Below are positions 60,874-64,000 of a DNA stretch of 64,000 nt, in pieces. The translations under genes were made by a program, and so were the position numbers. The stretch lies in the NCBI RefSeq assembly GCF_024609325.1, contig NZ_JANHMQ010000001.1, forward strand, positions 186,001 to 250,000, in the 5' to 3' direction. The notes below the pieces were generated by a model. The model was not told the DNA's origin and searched no databases. It worked only from the letters and a program-made list of their open reading frames with translations. The DNA is from Geothrix fuzhouensis. Lineage in GTDB: Bacteria; Acidobacteriota; Holophagae; Holophagales; Holophagaceae. Each line of letters opens with the position of its first letter. Position 1 is the stretch's first letter.

Positions 60874-62196
60874 ATGACCTGGAAGCGATCCCTTCGCCTC
60901 GTTGCCATCCTCGGTGCGGGACTTCCCCTGGTTGCCGGGAGCGGTGCTCCGGTGAACGATACGGGAACCACGGCGTGGATGCTGACCTCCACCACCCTCG
61001 TGCTGCTGATGGTGCCTGGGCTGGCCATGTTCTATGGCGGCCTGGTCCGCACCAAGAACGTGCTGGGCACGATGATGCATTCGTTCTCGGCCATGGCCGT
61101 GGTGGGCGTGCTCTGGACGGTGGTGGGCTACGCGCTGAGCTTCGGCCCCAACGCCATGGGCGGCCTCATCGGCTGGAGCCGCGGGCTCGTGCTACTGCGC
61201 AGCATCGATCACACGATCCTGCCGGCCGGCGTGCCCGAATACGCCTTCGCCATGTTCCAGGGCAAGTTCGCCATCATCACGCCCGCCCTGATCGCGGGGG
61301 CGGTGGCGGAGCGGATCACCTTCCGGGGCTGGGTGGCCTTCATCACGCTCTGGGTGATCTTCGTCTATTGCCCGCTCTGCCACTGGGTGTGGGCGTCCGA
61401 CGGCTACTTCTTCAACCTCGGGGCCAAGGGGGCCATCGACTTTGCCGGCGGCACGGTGGTACACATTTCCTCGGGTGTGGCCGGGCTGGCCCTCGCTCTG
61501 TTCCTGGGGGCGCGCCACGGCTACCCGAAGACCGCCATGGCCCCGAACAACCTGACCTTCACGCTTATCGGCGCGGGCCTGTTGTGGGTGGGCTGGTTCG
61601 GCTTCAACGCGGGTTCTTCCATCGCCTCGAACCTGGAAACGGCCCGGGCTCTCACCGTCACCCAAGTCGCCGCGGCCTCCGGTGCCCTGACCTGGGTGCT
61701 CATCGAGATCATCCGCGAGGACAAGCCCACCAGTCTGGGCATGGCTTCGGGCATTCTGGCGGGCCTGGTGGTGATCACGCCGGCTGCCGGAGTGGTCCGG
61801 GTGGGTGGGGCCCTCGTGCTCGGAGCCATCGCCTCCTGCGTTTGCTACAGCATGATCATGCTGAAGAACCGCCTGGGGTATGACGACTCCCTGGATGCCT
61901 TCGGGATCCACGGCACCGGAGGCATCGTCGGGGCCCTCGGCCTCACCTTCTTCATCCGCGATTCCTGGTGGGCCGAAGCCGCGACCAAGGTTCCCGGCTG
62001 GGGCCTGCTCGCCCAGCTGAAGATCCAGGCCTTTGCGGTGGGGACCACCATCGCCTTTTCCGTGGTCATGACCCTGCTCATCGCCTTCCTGGTGGAGAAG
62101 GTCGTCGGTTTCCGCGTGACCGAGGCGGTGGAGAAGACCGGCCTCGACCACGACCTGCACGGGGAACGCGCCTACGGCCTGAACAACCTCAACTAG
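60874..62196 (+). CDS. amtB: Ammonium transporter AmtB
   Basis: A 440-residue trimeric inner-membrane channel for ammonium. A signal-like N-terminus precedes eleven helices. Family motifs are VPGLAMFYGGLVRTKNVLG, FAGGTVVHISSGVAGLALA with the first pore His, and DDSLDAFGIHGTGGIVGALG with the second pore His. The ATG has cggaggaaccg upstream. It precedes the PII gene by 19 bases; PII blocks AmtB when nitrogen is plentiful. Confidence 0.96.
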   Translation: MTWKRSLRLVAILGAGLPLVAGSGAPVNDTGTTAWMLTSTTLVLLMVPGLAMFYGGLVRTKNVLGTMMHSFSAMAVVGVLWTVVGYALSFGPNAMGGLIGWSRGLVLLRSIDHTILPAGVPEYAFAMFQGKFAIITPALIAGAVAERITFRGWVAFITLWVIFVYCPLCHWVWASDGYFFNLGAKGAIDFAGGTVVHISSGVAGLALALFLGARHGYPKTAMAPNNLTFTLIGAGLLWVGWFGFNAGSSIASNLETARALTVTQVAAASGALTWVLIEIIREDKPTSLGMASGILAGLVVITPAAGVVRVGGALVLGAIASCVCYSMIMLKNRLGYDDSLDAFGIHGTGGIVGALGLTFFIRDSWWAEAATKVPGWGLLAQLKIQAFAVGTTIAFSVVMTLLIAFLVEKVVGFRVTEAVEKTGLDHDLHGERAYGLNNLN

Positions 62197-62215
62197 GCTG
62201 AACCAGGAGGCTCAG

Positions 62216-62557
62216 ATGAAGCTCATCACCGCCATCATCCCTGAAGAGAAGCTCGACGAAGTCCGCGAAGCGCTGATCGAAGCGGAGATCGAGCGAATCA
62301 CTGTCACTCGGGTCAGCGGCCACGGTCGCCAGCAGGAGATCATGGTCCAGCGTGGCAAGAAGATCGTGCCCAACCTGATTCCCAAGGTCCAGATCACCAT
62401 CGCCTGCAATGACCAGTTCGAGGACATCACCGTGGACACCATCATCCGCACGGCGCGGCACGGCGCGGGCGAGGTGGGCGATGGGAAGATCTTCGTCCAG
62501 GATCTGAAGGAGTGCATCCGCATCCGCACCGGCGAGCGGGGCGGCCAGGCCATCTGA
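62216..62557 (+). CDS. Nitrogen regulatory protein PII (GlnK-like) without the uridylylation Tyr
   Basis: A 113-residue PII trimer subunit. The opening MKLITAIIPEEKLDEVREAL, then VSGHGRQQE, IPKVQITIACND and the C-terminal GAGEVGDGKIFVQDL (ATP-binding) are family motifs. The T-loop reads IMVQRGKKIVPNLIPK, one residue shorter than in E. coli GlnB/GlnK. Tyr51, the site uridylylated by GlnD, is replaced by Ile in the aligned position. ATP and 2-oxoglutarate control may remain. The linkage to amtB makes it GlnK-like. The ATG has aggaggctc upstream. Confidence 0.92.
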   Translation: MKLITAIIPEEKLDEVREALIEAEIERITVTRVSGHGRQQEIMVQRGKKIVPNLIPKVQITIACNDQFEDITVDTIIRTARHGAGEVGDGKIFVQDLKECIRIRTGERGGQAI

Positions 62558-62585
62558 ATTTCGCGTTCCGGGCTAGGCTTTCTGC

Positions 62586-63998
62586 ATGCGAAGCATCGTC
62601 TGGTTCCGGGGCAAGGATCTCCGTGTGGCGGACCACCGGCCCCTGGCGGAGGGCGCCGCCACGGGCGACGTGATCCCACTCTTCGTGCTGGATCCCTTCT
62701 TCTTCGCACCGGAACGGGCCCGGAACCTGCCCCATCGCCTGCAGTTCCTGCTGGAATCGCTGAGCGCCCTGGAAGCCAACCTCGCCCACCTGGGGTCGCG
62801 CCTGCTGGTGGTGCCGGGGCGCAGCGTGGACGTGGTGCCCCGCCTGGCAGCCCAATGGAAGGCCGACCAGGTGCTGGCCCACCGCTGGGTGGAGCCCTTC
62901 GCGCGGGAGCGTGACCGCCGGGTGGACGAGGGGCTGGCCCGTGTGGGCGTCGCGTTCCGCCTGTTCGAGGGCGAGACCCTGCTGCCGCCCGGCTCGGTGC
63001 GGAACGGGCAGGGCGACATGTTCCGGGTGTTCACGCCCTTCGCCCGGGCCTGCGGGGTGAAGCTGGATCTGGAACCGGCGCTGGCCGCCCCGCGGTCGCT
63101 CCCGCCAGTTCCGGGAGACGTCTGGGCCGAAACGGTACCAATCCCTTCGCTGGAGGCCCTGGGGCTCACGCCCAATTCTCGCCTCCAGGCCGGCGGAGAG
63201 CGAGCGGCCCGCCAGCGCCTGAAGGCCTTCCTGGAAGGTCCCCTGACGGACTACGGAGTGGACCGGGACCGCATGGATCTGCCCGGCACGTCGCGCCTCA
63301 GCGCAGACCTGAAGTTCGGCACGCTGTCCGTGCGGGCCCTGTGGCAGGCCGTGGCGGCAGCCGGAGCAAGCGACTCCGGGCACCGCTACCTCAACGAGCT
63401 GCTGTGGCGCGAGTTCAGCCACCACCTGCTGTGGGAGTGGCCCGAGCTGCTGGAGCGGCCCTTCCGGCCCGCGTTCGAGGGCTTCCCCTGGCGCGACGAC
63501 GAAGCCGCCTGGGAAGCCTGGACGGAAGGCCGCACGGGCTACCCCGTGGTGGATGCCGCCGCCCGGCAGCTGTGGGCCGAAGGCTTCGTCCACAACCGGG
63601 CCCGCATGGTGGCCGCGAGCTTCCTCGCGAAGCACCTGCTCATCGATTACCGGCGCGGCGAGGCCCACTTTCTGCGTTGGCTCACGGACGGCGATTGGGC
63701 CGCGAACAACGCCGGCTGGCAGTGGTGCGCCGGCTGCGGCTGCGACGCCCAGCCCTGGTTCCGCATCTTCAACCCTGTGACCCAGGGCCGGAAGTTCGAT
63801 CCGAGAGGCGACTACGTGCGGCGCTGGGTGTCCGAGCTGGCCGACTGCCCGACCGCCTTCATCCACGAGCCCTGGAAGGCGCCGCAGGCAGTTCGCACAC
63901 GCCTCGACTACCCCGAGCCCATCGTGGACCACGCCTTCGCACGGGAGCGCTTTTTGGCGGTGGCGAAAGCACATCTGGGTCATGCGAAGATGGGCTGA
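62586..63998 (+). CDS. phrB: Deoxyribodipyrimidine photolyase (cryptochrome/photolyase family)
   Basis: A 470-residue flavoprotein that repairs cyclobutane pyrimidine dimers with blue light. The N-terminal antenna domain opens MRSIVWFRGKDLRVADHRPL. The FAD-binding helical domain contains LNELLWREFSHHLLWEWPEL, GYPVVDAAARQLWAEGFVHN, ARMVAASFLAKHLLIDYRRG and GDWAANNAGWQWCAGCGCDA, all typical of class I CPD photolyase, followed by FRIFNPVTQGRKFDP. The antenna cofactor is not decided. The start is the ATG at 62586, 28 bases after the PII stop, and only two bases remain after its stop in the window. Confidence 0.92.
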   Translation: MRSIVWFRGKDLRVADHRPLAEGAATGDVIPLFVLDPFFFAPERARNLPHRLQFLLESLSALEANLAHLGSRLLVVPGRSVDVVPRLAAQWKADQVLAHRWVEPFARERDRRVDEGLARVGVAFRLFEGETLLPPGSVRNGQGDMFRVFTPFARACGVKLDLEPALAAPRSLPPVPGDVWAETVPIPSLEALGLTPNSRLQAGGERAARQRLKAFLEGPLTDYGVDRDRMDLPGTSRLSADLKFGTLSVRALWQAVAAAGASDSGHRYLNELLWREFSHHLLWEWPELLERPFRPAFEGFPWRDDEAAWEAWTEGRTGYPVVDAAARQLWAEGFVHNRARMVAASFLAKHLLIDYRRGEAHFLRWLTDGDWAANNAGWQWCAGCGCDAQPWFRIFNPVTQGRKFDPRGDYVRRWVSELADCPTAFIHEPWKAPQAVRTRLDYPEPIVDHAFARERFLAVAKAHLGHAKMG

Positions 63999-64000
63999 TC

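Overview
The window is a 64 kb stretch of GC-rich chromosome from a Gram-negative (diderm) bacterium. Supporting features are an LPS gene (lpxA with fabZ), beta-barrel porins, a PilMNOPQ type IV pilus operon with its outer-membrane secretin, lipoproteins and a YqgE homologue. The futalosine menaquinone enzyme MqnA and the overall gene content fit Acidobacteriota, class Holophagae (Geothrix or Holophaga relatives). That placement is inference from gene content; no rRNA gene is present to settle it. No prophage, CRISPR array, insertion sequence or conjugative element is visible, so this is mostly core chromosome with a few accessory patches.

Layout. 1-5.4 kb: truncated queG, then pgsA-DUF502-SDR (overlapping starts), divergent MFS and short GlpD-like genes, and tRNA-Arg(ACG). 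5.4-10 kb: an accessory patch with one giant lipoprotein (Ig-like domains, four near-identical 255-bp repeats, a formylglycine-enzyme-like C-terminus), an AT-rich upstream region and a frameshifted coding remnant. 10-18.5 kb: two divergent porins, then a branched-chain amino-acid/amide ABC operon (livK, a strong hairpin, livHMGF, and a CBS-domain protein). 18.5-25.5 kb: a POT-type peptide transporter, a DPP-IV-type peptidase, a membrane-sensor/histidine-kinase operon and PepQ, plausibly a peptide-use neighbourhood. 25.6-29.4 kb: mqnA and a DNA-alkylation repair cluster containing three O6-alkylguanine methyltransferase homologues (one without its catalytic Cys) and an Ada-N/AraC/AlkA fusion.

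29.4-38.4 kb: speD, an rRNA/tRNA m5U methyltransferase, a GAF/HD-GYP protein, fabZ-lpxA-era, carbonic anhydrase, an ABC ATPase, a thiolase with an altered active site and a YdcF/SanA protein. 38.4-46 kb: a 1048-residue lipoprotein that looks like a degenerate PHP-type hydrolase, dnaB, a 2-oxoacid dehydrogenase E2 and gatA. 46-52.4 kb: a J-domain/TPR protein, a PP2C phosphatase and pilMNOPQ. 52.4-60.7 kb: small proteins, a 3-hydroxyacyl-CoA dehydrogenase, a tightly coupled PP2C-RdgC-unknown-amidase operon, purE, mogA and yqgE. 60.8-64 kb: amtB-PII and a photolyase.

The most interesting signals are the Cys-less methyltransferase homologue beside two intact paralogues, the pseudo-PHP lipoprotein, the repeat-bearing FGE-like lipoprotein, an HD-GYP domain with an insertion of about 100 residues, a PII protein lacking the uridylylation tyrosine, and the PP2C-RdgC-amidase operon.
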